Source: Areca catechu
Taxonomy: Eukaryota > Streptophyta > Magnoliopsida > Arecales > Arecaceae
Direction of reading: 5' to 3'
Length of the DNA stretch: 64,000 bases
NCBI GenBank assembly: GCA_021397845.1
Contig: CM038052.1
Coordinates: 137,335,854-137,399,853 of the forward strand
Shown here: piece by piece, positions 44,159 through 54,349 of the stretch
Numbering within the stretch: position 1 is the stretch's first letter
Layout of the letters: the number at the start of each line of letters is the position of its first letter
Translations under genes and position numbers: made by a program
The notes under the pieces: model-generated
Databases searched by the model: none
Seen by the model: the letters and a program-made list of their open reading frames with translations, nothing else
Told to the model about the DNA's origin: nothing

Positions 44159-45283
44159 AGGATACTGAGAGGTGCAAGAAGTCACATCAAGAGGATTTAG
44201 CAGCAGAGGCACTAGTTCAGCAAGAGATACCTAACCACCCATCCATGGAGTAGACTGGATGGCCTCCAAGGCCATTATCAAAGGATGGAGTGTAGATTTT
44301 GACTTTGTGGACCAACATCACTTCTATATTTGGGATTGGCTGAGAGATGCAGGGCTGGCCCACTTCTATTCACTGACGGAGAGATTCTACCTAGGATTGA
44401 TTCAAGAGTTTTATGGCACATTGGCTAGAGGAGTGGATGGCTGGATAGCTAAAGTGAAAGGGACTACCATACCACTAACAGCCAAGGTTTTGAGCAGAGC
44501 TTGGGAGATTCCATTGAGAGGTACTATGGCGGACTCCCTAGTTGACAGGATTAGCATATTTCAAAGCATCTTTAAGAAAGTGGATATCGAAGAGAGAGCC
44601 ATCATGGTAGCATCTTGACTTTCTCTGGAGATGAGATTTTTGCACCACATTATCGTCCAGATACTTCTACCAAAGATAAGATGCTTCAACTTCATCACAA
44701 AGAGAGTTGCTTATCATGGTTTCCTTAGTTTAGAGGACTCTTGTTTGCTTGCCCAAACTCAAGATACACCAGATGACTGAGGCAGCTACTAGCAGGAGAT
44801 TATGTCTACCTTATGGCATGGGACTGACCATTCTATTCAGAGCTTATGGAGTTGTCATAGATGGAGAGCCCTACAGATAGTTGCTTCACATTAACATCTA
44901 CGGTAAGAGATCACTACACAGGATGGGATATCACTTGCACAAAGGTCAGTGTTGATACAGGATCTCTGGACAGGCTACTAATGCTAATGATGAGGATGCT
45001 GCTGAGGAGGAGCGCATATTTAGAGATAAGGCTGGGCCATCCGAGCCACCAAGGGATATACCTGAGTCGCAGCCGGAGCCATCAGTATAGCCACCTCCTA
45101 GAGAAGTATAGATGAGAGGATCACTTGCTTGGAGATCGAGGTCATGACTATTAGATAGCGAGTTGATCACATTCACATGGAGATGAGAGCAAGTCATCAG
45201 AAGAAGAGAGAGGGATTCTCTACTATTCTGGTCACACCTGAAAGATTATCTTCTACTAGAGCACCTTCTCCTCCATCGTCAAA
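44159..45283 (+). pseudogene. S3 ORF2, N-terminal part
   Basis: 44259-44618 is open: FDFVDQHHFYIWDWLRDAGL, AHFYSLTERFYLGLIQEFYG and KGTTIPLTAKVLSRAWEIPL, aligned with S1 ORF2. After a TGA the domain goes on in other frames: SLEMRFLHHIIVQILLP, MTEAATSRRLCLPYGM and GKRSLHRMGYHLHKGQC (near 44900). An acidic and Pro-rich linker and a coiled-coil-like stretch follow to 45283, where T interrupts. No signal peptide is seen. Confidence 0.77.
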
Positions 45284-46090
45284 TGATGTGGGACTGGTGG
45301 GTTAGGGAGGATCGATTGGTGAGCCTAGATGTCACCTAGATTAGGGTATCATATTTTTTCGGGGTTTTTTTTTCTAGGGATGGTGAAGGAACAATGGGGA
45401 TGGAAGCCTTAGGGTTTGGAACTCATGGACTTTGGGACTCATACAAACGAAGAGACCTCTCACCTCTAGGGCATTCCACCCTCCTTGATACTTGAGGCGT
45501 TAGGATGAATCTTAAAGGTCATGAGGAGATAAAGAACATGGAATGGGAAGGGGGATAACTAGGGCCTCTCACCCACTCCTAACGGAGATAGAACCAAGAA
45601 CACTTTTCTTTCAAAGATTCATATTCTTCATTACTTTCAATACAAGAGAGGGGCTTATATAGGGACCAATTACATAGGAAGCAAGTAAGGAAAATATATG
45701 CACCACAATCCTTCCTAATTTGCTGAATGACAACATGGAAAGTTTTATACAATTTCCAAAAAAAACTCAAGAAAAATAAGAAAGAAGAGGGGACCAAGGG
45801 GGGGACCATGTGGGGTACCAAACACTTACACTTTTTGGCTTGGGGGGACCACATCTTTCCTTAGTTGCTTCGCATGAATCAGGGGATTTATGCTTAATCA
45901 CTTGACCTTCCTTTCTCACTTTATGGCATGTGGAGTTGATGTGCTTAGAGGGTGGAAGGGGTGTGCTGGCATGTGGTCATGCATGGGCCATCTTCATATG
46001 ATCCTCCATGTAATCTTAGGTGGCACAATCGAGGATGCGACTGGGACTCCACGTGGCTGCTAAGGTGGCTGGGCTCTCGGGTCCCCATCA
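45284..46090 (-). repeat. T 3' LTR
   Basis: 807 bases, TG...CA on the minus strand. It is uninterrupted and shows the intact form of the site (gcaccacaatcc) into which Gypsy F inserted in the other LTR. Confidence 0.85.
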
Positions 46091-47342
46091 TTCCCCTAAG
46101 AGTAGGGAGAACTTGACTCCGTCGAGTTTGAAGATGACTTGGGTGGAACTGAAACCCATTATTTGAAGTCTATGCAATGCTTGATGATTTTTTTTGATTG
46201 CTCCGAGAATCATGTAGTTTTGGAATTGATGCAGCTATGAGATCTATACTACACCAATCATTGGGTCGCTTTGAGATCCATGCACTTTGAAGAGCGTGCA
46301 CTTTCAAGTTCGTGAAAGAGTTGGGTTCCTTCTCCATGGATCGAAGGAGGCTAAATGATGGTAGACATGGAGGTCGAGATGGTTGATGGAGGTCATGACG
46401 GCCGGTGGCTGGCACGGGTTGCCGATGGGAAGCAGGGGCAGATGGTGGTGTGAAAGAGAGGAGCATGGCACGGACGGACAGAGCAGCAGGGCGGATGATG
46501 GCAGAGTAGTAGGGTGGATGGACAACGCAGCAGCAGGGGCGGACGGACAGCACAGCAGCAGGGCGAATGGAGGGGGTGGTTCTGGTGGGAGAGGAGGGAG
46601 AAAACGATCACTGGTGGGCTTGGGATGGCATGGGAGTGTTTTGCTCGTTGGTGAGGGTGGTGGAGAGTGGAGGAAGGGAGGATTTGGACGGGCTCGACGG
46701 CGACAATGGGCGGCTCCTGGCGATTGGCGGTGGCACGATAGAAAAGGGTGGCATGGGGGAGTGTGGAATGGCATGGACGATGCTAGTGGGGTTGACGGCA
46801 GCCAGAGAAGGAGGCAAAGTTCGATGGTTGGGAGTCGGCGCACTTAGAGGATGGGTGTATCCGATCAGTGGTGGGCAGTGTGGTGGATCAGACAAACTAG
46901 AGAATGGCAGATCCGATGGAGATTGGTGTCGTGGAGTCTTCTCGAGTGTTCGATCGGTGGGAAGCTTCTTGGATGGAGGATAGGGCATCGGTGAAGCGGT
47001 TATAGGGGGGTCGGACATTGGTCATCGGTCTTCCGGATGGAGTGAACCACTCGGGCAAAAATCGATGACAGGGTTCGTCAGCTGAAGGAAGATCCGGTGG
47101 AGGCGGGGCGTTGGCGAGGCATCACCGTGGTGAGGAGATCCGGCAGGAAGATGAGGGGTCGGATGGATCAATGAAGGAGATGATGAAAATAAGTCAAGGA
47201 TAAGTTGGGGATTAGTAGAAGATAGCAAGAATGACAAGAATATAATGGGACAAAAAAAAAATAATGGATACCCATTCCAATAATTTTTTTTTCTTTCTTT
47301 TTTTTTCTCTAACCCAAATCCTTTCCCGCTCTGATACCAATT
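46091..47342 (-). other. T internal region, GC-rich and non-coding
   Basis: No retroelement domain on either strand. Bases about 46380-47170 are clearly richer in G and C than the rest of the window. Overlapping Pro/Ser-rich (minus) and Gly/Arg-rich (plus) ORFs up to 179 codons exist, but they are low-complexity and overlap in several frames. The primer-binding site TGGTATCAGAGC is at 47339-47328. Confidence 0.65.
47328..47339 (-). other. T primer-binding site
   Basis: On the minus strand TGGTATCAGAGC, three bases from the 5' LTR at 47343. Confidence 0.85.
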
Positions 47343-47762
47343 TGATGTGGGATTGGTGGGGCTAGGGTGGATCAATCAGTGAGCCTAGAAGTCACCTAGA
47401 TTTGGGTATCATATTTTTTAGGATATTTTTTTCTAGGAATGGTGAAGGAACAATGGGGATGGAAGCCTTAGGGTTTGGAACTCATGGACTTTGGGACTCA
47501 AACTAACGAAGAGACCTCTCACCTTTAGGGCACTCCACCCTCCTCGATACTTGGAGGTGTTAGGGTGAATCTCAAAGGTCATGAGGGGATAAAGAAAGTG
47601 GAATGGGAATGGGGATAACTAGGGAACCCACTCCTAATAAAGGTAGAACCAAGAACACTTTTCTTTCAAAAATTTATATTCTTCATTACTTTCAATATAA
47701 CAGAGGGGACCTTATATAGGTACCAATTACTTAAGAAGCAAGTAAAGAAAATATATGCACCA
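47343..47762 (-). repeat. T 5' LTR, outer part (continues at 53963)
   Basis: Matches 45284-45705 of the other LTR. Interrupted by Gypsy F; its last five bases, cacca, are the target duplication. Confidence 0.85.
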
Positions 47763-49365
47763 TGGTGCGGGCACCAGGATCCGACAGAGGCTACTCAACC
47801 CTCTGTGGATTTCAGATTAGGGTTCCACTTCTTTGTGTCTTGTAATAATGCTTCAAGCCTCAAATTTGTAATTGTCTTTTGCTTTAAATTGAGTCTGTAC
47901 CTTGATCAATTAGGTCGAATTGAGTCATGTACTAAGTCGAGTCGTAAATCAAGTCCAGTTTGAGTCTCTTAGAAGTATGGGTCAATTACAAGAGTGGGTC
48001 TTAAAATTTAGTCTCCTTGGAAGCAAGGAAAGAATCCAAGTCAGCTCAGGGCCCACCTGTGCATCCTACATGGCGCCATGACATCTTGCCATGTGGGCAG
48101 CACACATGGCATGCAAGGATGCCCAATGGGGAGGACCACTTCACTTGGCTCTATCCTTTTTCCCTTCCCCCTATCAAGCTCATTGCCATGCAAGGGGTGG
48201 TCGGCCAAGGTGGAAGTCAATGGGAGTTGAAGTGGGGAATTCAAATCCCTTGCTTCAAGCCCTCCAATCAAGTCTTCTTCCCAAATTGCTTCAACCTCTT
48301 TGGAAGGGAGAGACAAGATCCTTGGGCGCCTCCACCTAACACTCCCCATGTCAAGCCTTATACCAAAGAAAGTGTGTGCAATAAAGGAAGGAAGAATCCT
48401 TATACCAAAGAAAGGGTGCGTAATAAAGGAAGGAAGAAGAACATAAGCCATGCTACAAGCCCCTCTTCATGTCTTTTTCCAAAACAATGAAGATTCTTTC
48501 CAACTTCAAGGCACCATGATCCCTCCTCCTAGCCTTGCTTCATGCCATGCCCATTCAAGAAAAAGAAGAAGAAATTTTGTACTCTTGCATTTGAATTTCA
48601 AAATGGGCCTTGGGTGCCTATTTAAAGGACCCAAACCCCTCCATTGTAAAAAAAAATTGAATGGTTAATGAAAAAAAGAGTTTGAGTCTTCTATCTTCCA
48701 ACCCTTGTCTCTTAGACTTGGTTGAGTGAAATTGCCTTCATCCCCAGGGACGTTGAGTGGTGTGAGGCCACCTGTCCGTCGCCCCAAGGCGTCGCGAATC
48801 CTTCGTCCTCCTGGACGTCGCGTGGTGTGAGGCCACAATCCTTCATCCTCCGGGACGTCACAGGGTGCGAGGCCCCAAGTTATCTCCATCTTCGACTTCA
48901 GAATCCAGTAGGACACCGAGCTCGAAGCCCCTTCCCAACCCCATCTCAGTTCCTTTCTATGCATTTTCCCATTTTGCTGATCCTTATCTTGCTTGCCTAC
49001 AGGTCCTCCCTGGCATCTCGGGCATCAGAGACAGTCAGCTTTGCCATCGCGACCTTCTGACCGAAAGCCAGTGCTTCCATGGGTTCGACTGCTCGGGCAT
49101 CCAGGCCTCATCTGTCGAGTTGAGCGATCTCTGCACCGGGCGCTTCAGACGTGTGAGGTTTGCTTTCTCTATCTCCTAAGTAGGTATTGTATTTCGAGCT
49201 AGCCCTACCGGGGTTTCTTTATCACGGGTCCTGTTCTCGTCTCACTTTTTAGGGCTTTGAACTGCTAGTGTAAGCTTTCGTTACTCATCTTTCTTATTTC
49301 TTTTCTTTGCTTGTGATCGAGAATCGAATCCCTAAAAGAACAAAGAAAAACAACAAGAACATAAA

Positions 49366-49400
<35 letters not shown>

Positions 49401-49484
49401 ATCAACCCTAAAAAGAATTCCTTTGCATCGTAAGCATCCTTACTACCATCCTAGCATCTCTAGTCCAACCATTACTCCACACCA
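47763..49484 (+). repeat. Gypsy F 5' LTR
   Basis: 1722 bases, TGGTGCGGGCACC to CACACCA. TATA-like tatttaaagg is at about 48619. Three GGGACGTCGCG-type repeats with GTGTGAGGCC lie at 48738-48875. A 30-base A run is at 49368-49397. ORFs (for example 48017-48490) recur in the 3' LTR and are repeat sequence. Confidence 0.88.
48738..48875 (+). repeat. Three-copy motif in Gypsy F LTR
   Basis: Three related blocks, each about 36 bases: cttcatcc or ccttcgtcc, then GGACGTCGCG or a variant, then gtgtgaggcc. The 3' LTR has them at about 53215-53355. Confidence 0.75.
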
Positions 49485-49487
49485 ATC

Positions 49488-49500
49488 TTGGTATCAGAGC
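49488..49500 (+). other. Gypsy F primer-binding site
   Basis: TTGGTATCAGAGC, three bases after the LTR end. Confidence 0.9.
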
Positions 49501-50324
49501 AAGGCTAGGACTAGTGCATTTTGTTTCATTTTCTGCATTCTGGTCAGTACGTACATGGTCTGATCGTTGGATTGTTTCTCTCTGTAGAGACATCCAGATT
49601 TTCTTGATTTCTATTGTTAGATCGCAGTATTTCAAAGTATTTTTTTTTATTTTCTCATATTTTATTTCAGTTTGTAGAATTTCTACTAGCCGAAATACTA
49701 CCTGAGAAAATCTCAGGTCTGAAATTTCAGCAAGCATCTCATCTTTTGATTCATTCATTCATCTAGCTTGTTTTTTGCATGTTTTAATTCTTGCATTTTG
49801 TTTAGCATTCACCCATCTAAAAGACAAAAAAAAAAACAAGAAAAAAATTTTAAGTCATTTCATTAATCATTATTGTGCTTCATTTCACATAACTTATCTT
49901 AAGGGAATCAAATTAACATAGGGTCAGGATTTCATTACCTGTCCCTAGCCAAAAAACCACCACCCGACATATCGAACCCTAGCCATTAACTAAAACTGAT
50001 TAGACATTTAATCTGCTTTAGTGAGCTAGGGACACCGACGAAGTCGGGTCGACCCAAGTGCCGAGCCAAGCTAGATTACTTGTTGGTGTGTGCTTGAGTA
50101 GCTAGTGTTTAGGCAAGTGGTTCAGGGACTAGAGCCCGAAGGGAAGTGGGTTGGTTCGCTTACCTGGCCAATTTCTAATTGGTGTCTAGGCAAGCAAAGA
50201 GGAACCTCCACTAACCTTACACTTACCTGTCCAGGTGCCAAGTTAATGCTTTCAGGTTCATCTTCTTGACTTCACATTTGGAGAGATCTCCTAGGTCTAG
50301 CAAACCGTAGCATCATTTTGTTAC
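49501..50324 (+). other. Gypsy F leader with CCTGGCCAA module
   Basis: No gene. At 50095-50240: ctagtgtttaggcaagtgg, then cttacctggccaattt, attggtgtctaggcaagc and cttacctgtccaggtgcc. This aligns over about 150 bases with the leader of Copia J. No five-codon upstream ORF of the C/D/I kind was found. Confidence 0.65.
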
Positions 50325-50876
50325 ATGTGCACTAGATCAGGAACCTCTTTTCACCCACCTTCTCCACCCTCTACTGAAACCATGGACCAACTGCGAGCTG
50401 ACATTGGATCCCTAACTCAATCCATGACTCAATTAAGCAACCAGTTGACTAATAGATGTGATCAAATAGAGGCCAGACCAGGACCCATAGAGGAAGCCGC
50501 TAGGCTCCATGAGCATTTCCAGAGAGCTCCTGCCTATAAAAGACCTGAGCCATTTAGGAACCAGAGCCATATCCCCGGATCCACCCAAGGTTATAGCCAG
50601 GCTTACCGAAGTCGACCAAGCCCGAAGCGATCTGACCCCAGTCGACCAAGCCTAGCCCGACATAGTCCTAGTCTTCCCAGTTTGAATTCACCCCAATATA
50701 GTAGAGAGGACATGGGTAAGGCTATTGAAGTCCAGAGGAGACCCGATCCCCAAGGTAACAGCTATAGGTGCCATGAACCTCAGTATTTTGCTAGTCAGTG
50801 CATCGCCCCTACCCTACTTATGGATGAACCGACTGAAACTGAACCCGAACCCATTGTTGAACCGAGGAAGACTTGA
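50325..50876 (+). pseudogene. Gypsy F gag remnant (N-terminus plus knuckle), open
   Basis: 184 codons, open: MCTRSGTSFHPP, a predicted coiled coil (DQLRADIGSLTQSMTQL), then HEHFQRAPAYKRPEPFRNQS, which in Gypsy C follows the Gag core. The Gag core is therefore deleted in frame. The knuckle has lost its first Cys, keeping YRCHEPQYFASQC, in which the His after the CX4 spacing is also changed. The C-terminus is Pro/Glu-rich. It is open but lacks the parts needed to form particles. Confidence 0.8.
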
Positions 50877-51153
50877 AGGTTGAACCCATTGAAAATCTAG
50901 GAAAAGAAACTCCAGAGCCCATTAAAGAATTGAAAGAAAGCATCTATGAGTCAAGTTTAGTAGAAGATGGGCCCGAGGGTGAAATCGTTGAGGAATCCAA
51001 GGAAAATGATCCTAAACCCACTACAAAATTTGAAGAGGAAATGACCGAGACAGGATCACATCTAGTAAATGAACATGAGGATTCACCAGCCTTTCCACAG
51101 GAGTTCAGGAACCAACCCTTAATGAACCAATCCAAAGAGAACATCCTCAAGGG
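50877..51153 (+). other. Gypsy F acidic spacer after gag
   Basis: An open frame 50873-51223 encodes an acidic, Glu/Pro-rich stretch without domain (PIKELKESIYESSLVEDGPE). It corresponds to the Gag-Pol linker of Gypsy C around 27120-27250. No protease is present. Confidence 0.5.
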
Positions 51154-51720
51154 ATGGTTGAAGCTCGGAAAGAAATTGAGGATGAAGTTCCCGATGAGTT
51201 ACCTGATCAACTTCCACCCTTGAGAGACATCCATCATACTATAGACTTGGTCCCAGGAACCTCTTTGACAGACCTTCCTCACTGTGGGATTGACCCTAGC
51301 GAGCCCCAAGATCTACCAGAACAAGTGGACCATATGACACTTATAGAACGATGCCCAAATTTTAAGGTCATCCTGAATAACCAAGGCCTATTTTATGTTT
51401 TCCATAAGCCACCCCAAGACTCTGATTCCTATTTCCTACCCTTCCTTGAACCCTCTCACATTTCTAGAGCCATGGGGATACTTTTTATTGAGATTACCAG
51501 AATGCGTGACTCCTTAGAACCCATCCCTTTTGCTCTCTACTTCTGGTATACTTTATGGCATTTGCTAGGGATCCTTAATAATTTTTCTTGTATGTACCAG
51601 ACTAGGGTCAAACCTAGAGAGTCAAAAGTCTGTTAGGTTTAGACCCTAAGAGTCCGATAAAAATTTTTAATAAGATTGCATAGTTGAGTCTGCATTTTGC
51701 ATCATGTTAGGATTATGCAT
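51154..51720 (+). pseudogene. Gypsy F RT stub and shared non-pol segment
   Basis: 51154-51636 is open: DEVPDELPDQLPPLRDI, HTIDLVPGTSLTDLPHCGID and PEQVD, the N-terminal part of Gypsy RT. After about 51345 comes a sequence shared with Gypsy C but unlike RT (GLFYVFHKPPQDSDSYF, ALYFWYTLWHLLGIL). The rest to 51720 is non-coding. The RT catalytic core is missing. Confidence 0.75.
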
Positions 51721-52098
51721 TAAATACAATTTTAAAATAATTTGGCTGATTCCCGAAAGCGAGCTAAAGAGTTTGAAATAAGGGATTTTATAACGATTAG
51801 GCTCCGGCCTGAATGGTTTCCACCAGGAACCGTTAAGAAGCATAATGCTCGTGGGGCGAGTCCCTTTAAAGTGATTAGGAGAATGGGCCCTAACGCCTAT
51901 GTGCTAGAATTACCTCCAGATTATGGAATTAGCTCGACATTCAATATCTCTAACTTAGTCAAGTATAGGGAACCCGCAAACATACCCAGCGAGCCATTTG
52001 GGCCAGACCTCCCTTTTGAGAGTGAACCTGAACCTGAGTGTCTACCCCCAAATATACCTGAGAGAGGAGAGTTGATCGAGCGTGTCATGGATGACTAA
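51721..52098 (+). pseudogene. Gypsy F integrase C-terminal domain
   Basis: Open from 51742: FITIRLRPEWFPPGTVKKHN, ASPFKVIRRMGPNAYVLELP and YGISSTFNISNLVKYREP. Clear chromovirus integrase C-terminus. A TAA at 52096 separates it from the chromodomain in the same frame. The integrase catalytic core is missing. Confidence 0.87.
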
Positions 52099-52283
52099 GC
52101 TATCACTACCCGGGGCAAAGGCTATAAATGTTACTTGGTCCGATGGCAAGGCCGACCTGAATCCGATGACTCGTGGATCACCCGGGAGGACTTGCAGCGC
52201 ATCGACCCCGATATCCTGGAGAGGTACCAAAGCCAGACTAACCCTTACTCGACAGGGTCGAGTTCCTCCCACCCCGGGAGAAT
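52099..52283 (+). pseudogene. Gypsy F chromodomain
   Basis: In the frame of the integrase C-terminus after the TAA: AITTRGKGY, YKCYLVRWQGRPESDDSW (aromatic and Trp positions of a chromodomain), ITREDLQRIDPDILERY. Only the one upstream stop prevents fusion to the domain before it. The final codons overlap the purine tract gggagaat (52276-52283). Confidence 0.87.
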
Positions 52284-53957
52284 TGGTGTGGGCACCAGGA
52301 TCCGATAGAGGCTCCTCAACCCTCTGTGGATCTCAGATTAGGGTTCCACTTCTTTGTGTCTTGTAATAAGGCTTTAAGCCTCAAATTTGTAATTATCTTT
52401 TTCTTTGAATTGAGTCTGTACCTTGACCAATTAGGTCAAATTGAGTCATGTACTAAGTCGAGTCGTAAATCGAGTCCAGTCTGAGTCTCTTAGAAGTATG
52501 GGTCAATTGCAAGAGTGGGTCTTAAAATTTAGTCTCCTTGGAAGCAAGTAAGGAAAGAAGCCAAGTCAGCTCAGGGCCCACCTGTGCATCCTACATGGCG
52601 CCATGACATCTTGCCATGTGGGCAGCACACTTGGAATGCAAGGATGCCCAATGAGGAGGACCACTTCACTTGGATCTAGCCTTTTTGCCCTCCCCCTATC
52701 AAGCTCATTGCCATGCAAGGGTGGTCGGCCAAGGTGGAAGTCAATGGGAGTTGAAGTGGGGAATTCAAATCCCTTGCTTCAAGCCCTCCAATCAAGTCTT
52801 CTTCCCAAATTGCTTCAACCTCTTTGGAAGGGAGAGACAAGATCCTTGGGCACCTCCACCTAACACTCCCCATGTCAAGCCTTATACCAAAGAAAGGGTG
52901 TGCAACAAATGAAGGAAGAAGAACATAAGCCATGCTACAAGCCCCACTTCATGTCTTTTTCCAAAATAATGAAGATTCTTTCCAACTTCAAGGTGCCATG
53001 ATCCCTCCTCCTAGCCTTGCTTCATGCCATGCCCATTCAAGAAAAAGAATAAGAAATTTTGTATTCTTGCATTTGAATTTCAAAATGGGCCTTGGGTTCC
53101 TATTTAAAGGACCCAACCCCTCCATTGTAAAACAAATTGAATGGTTAATGAAAAAATAAGTTTGAGTCTTCTATCTTCCAACCCTTGTCTCTTAGACTAG
53201 GTTGAGTGAAATTGCCTTCGTCCCAAGGGACGTCGAGTGGTTTGAGGCCACCTGTCCATCGCCCTAGGGTGTCGCGAATCCTTCGTCCTCCTGGAAGTCA
53301 CGTGGTGTGAGGCCACAACCCTTCATCCTTCGGGATGTCGCGGGGTGTAAGGCCCCAAGTTATCTCCATCTTCGACTTCGGAATCCAGCCGGACACTGGG
53401 CTCGAAGCCCCATCTCAACCCATCTCAGTTCCTTTCTGTGCATCTTCTCATTTCGCTGATCCTTATCTTGCTTGCCTACAGGTCCTCCCTGGCATCTTGG
53501 GCATCGGAGACAGTTGGCTTTGCCATCATGACCTTCCGACCGAAGGCCAGTGCCTCCCGGGTTTGACTGCTTTGGCATCTAGGCCTCATCCACCGAGTTG
53601 AGCGATCTCTGCACGGGCACTTCAGACGTGTGAGGTTTGCTCTCTCTATCTACTAAGTAGGTATTGTATTTCGAGCTAGTCCTACCGGGATTTCTTAATC
53701 CTGGGGTCCTGTTCTCGTCTCACTTTTTAGGGCTTTGAACTGCTAGTGTAAGCTTTCGTTACTCATCTTTCTTATTTCTTGCCTTTGCTTGTGATTGGGA
53801 ATCGAAACCCTAAAACAACAAAGAAAAACTACGAAAACATAAAAAAAAATAAAAATAAAATTAAAAAAAACTCATCAACCATAAAAAGAATTCCTTTGCA
53901 TCGTAAGCATCCTTACTAGCATCTAGCATCCCTAGCCCTACCCCTTGTTTCGCATCA
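52284..53957 (+). repeat. Gypsy F 3' LTR
   Basis: 1674 bases, from TGGTGTGGGCACC to CGCATCA. Differs from the 5' LTR by scattered substitutions, a segment of about 40 bases missing near 52910 (one unit of a repeat present twice at 48355-48425) and a less pure A-rich tract. Confidence 0.9.
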
Positions 53958-53962
53958 CACCA

Positions 53963-54349
53963 TAATCCTTCCGGATTTGCTGAATGACAACATGGAATGT
54001 TTTATACAATTTCCAAAAAAAACTCAAGAAAATTAAGGAAAGAAGAGGGGAACCAAGTGGGGGACCATGTGGGGTGCCAAACACTTGCTTTTTTCAGCTT
54101 GGGGGGGACCACAACTTTCCTCAGTTGCTTGGCATGAATCAGGGGATTCATGCTTATCCACTTGACCTTCCTTTCTCACTTTATGGCGTGTGGAGTTGAT
54201 GTGCTTGGAGGGTGGAAGGGGTGTGCTGGCATGTGGTCATGCACGGGCCGTCTTCATGTGATCCTCCATGTAATCCTAGGTGGCACAATCGAGGATGCGA
54301 CTGGGACTCCACGTGGCTGCTGAGGTGGTGGGCTCTCGGGTCTCCATCA
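53963..54349 (-). repeat. T 5' LTR, inner end in plus coordinates
   Basis: Rest of the T LTR after Gypsy F, matching 45706-46090. The cacca at 53958-53962 is the duplicate. Confidence 0.85.

Larger units (their letters stand above)
47763..53957 (+). mobile_element. Gypsy F: internally deleted chromodomain Gypsy
   Basis: LTRs 47763-49484 and 52284-53957 with an exact duplication cacca (47758-47762, 53958-53962). The empty site is seen in the other T LTR. Internal parts: primer-binding site, leader, gag N-terminus and zinc knuckle, RT stub, integrase C-terminus and chromodomain. The Gag core, protease, RT palm, RNase H and integrase core are missing. I count 7 LTR differences in the first 113 bases. 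It needs another element's enzymes to move. Confidence 0.92.
45284..54349 (-). mobile_element. T: non-autonomous LTR element, split by Gypsy F
   Basis: Two direct repeats of about 0.8 kb, 45284-46090 and 47343-47762 plus 53963-54349, flank a 1252-base non-coding interior. On the minus strand the LTR starts TGATGGGGACC and ends CCCACATCA. A primer-binding site lies next to the right copy and a purine tract (cttaggggaa) next to the left copy, so the orientation is minus. No gag or pol. The flanks tcaaa and ataaa match only at three of five bases. It splits the S3 ORF2. Confidence 0.82.

Noticed and set aside
45279..45283. Target duplication of element T
   Set aside because: tcaaa on the left and ataaa on the right match at only three of five bases, so it is not claimed.
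46304..47018. Overlapping Pro/Ser-rich ORFs (minus) and Gly/Arg-rich ORFs (plus) up to 179 codons
   Set aside because: They overlap on both strands in several frames, are low-complexity and show no domain; expected of GC-rich sequence without function.
47328..47339. tRNA gene signals around GCTCTGATACCA-type sequences
   Set aside because: Only the 3' end is present, with no cloverleaf; these are primer-binding sites or short repeats.
48017..48490. 157-codon ORF in the Gypsy F LTR, and relatives at 52603-52933
   Set aside because: Same sequence in both LTRs; it is repeat sequence with no domain, and frames differ between the copies.
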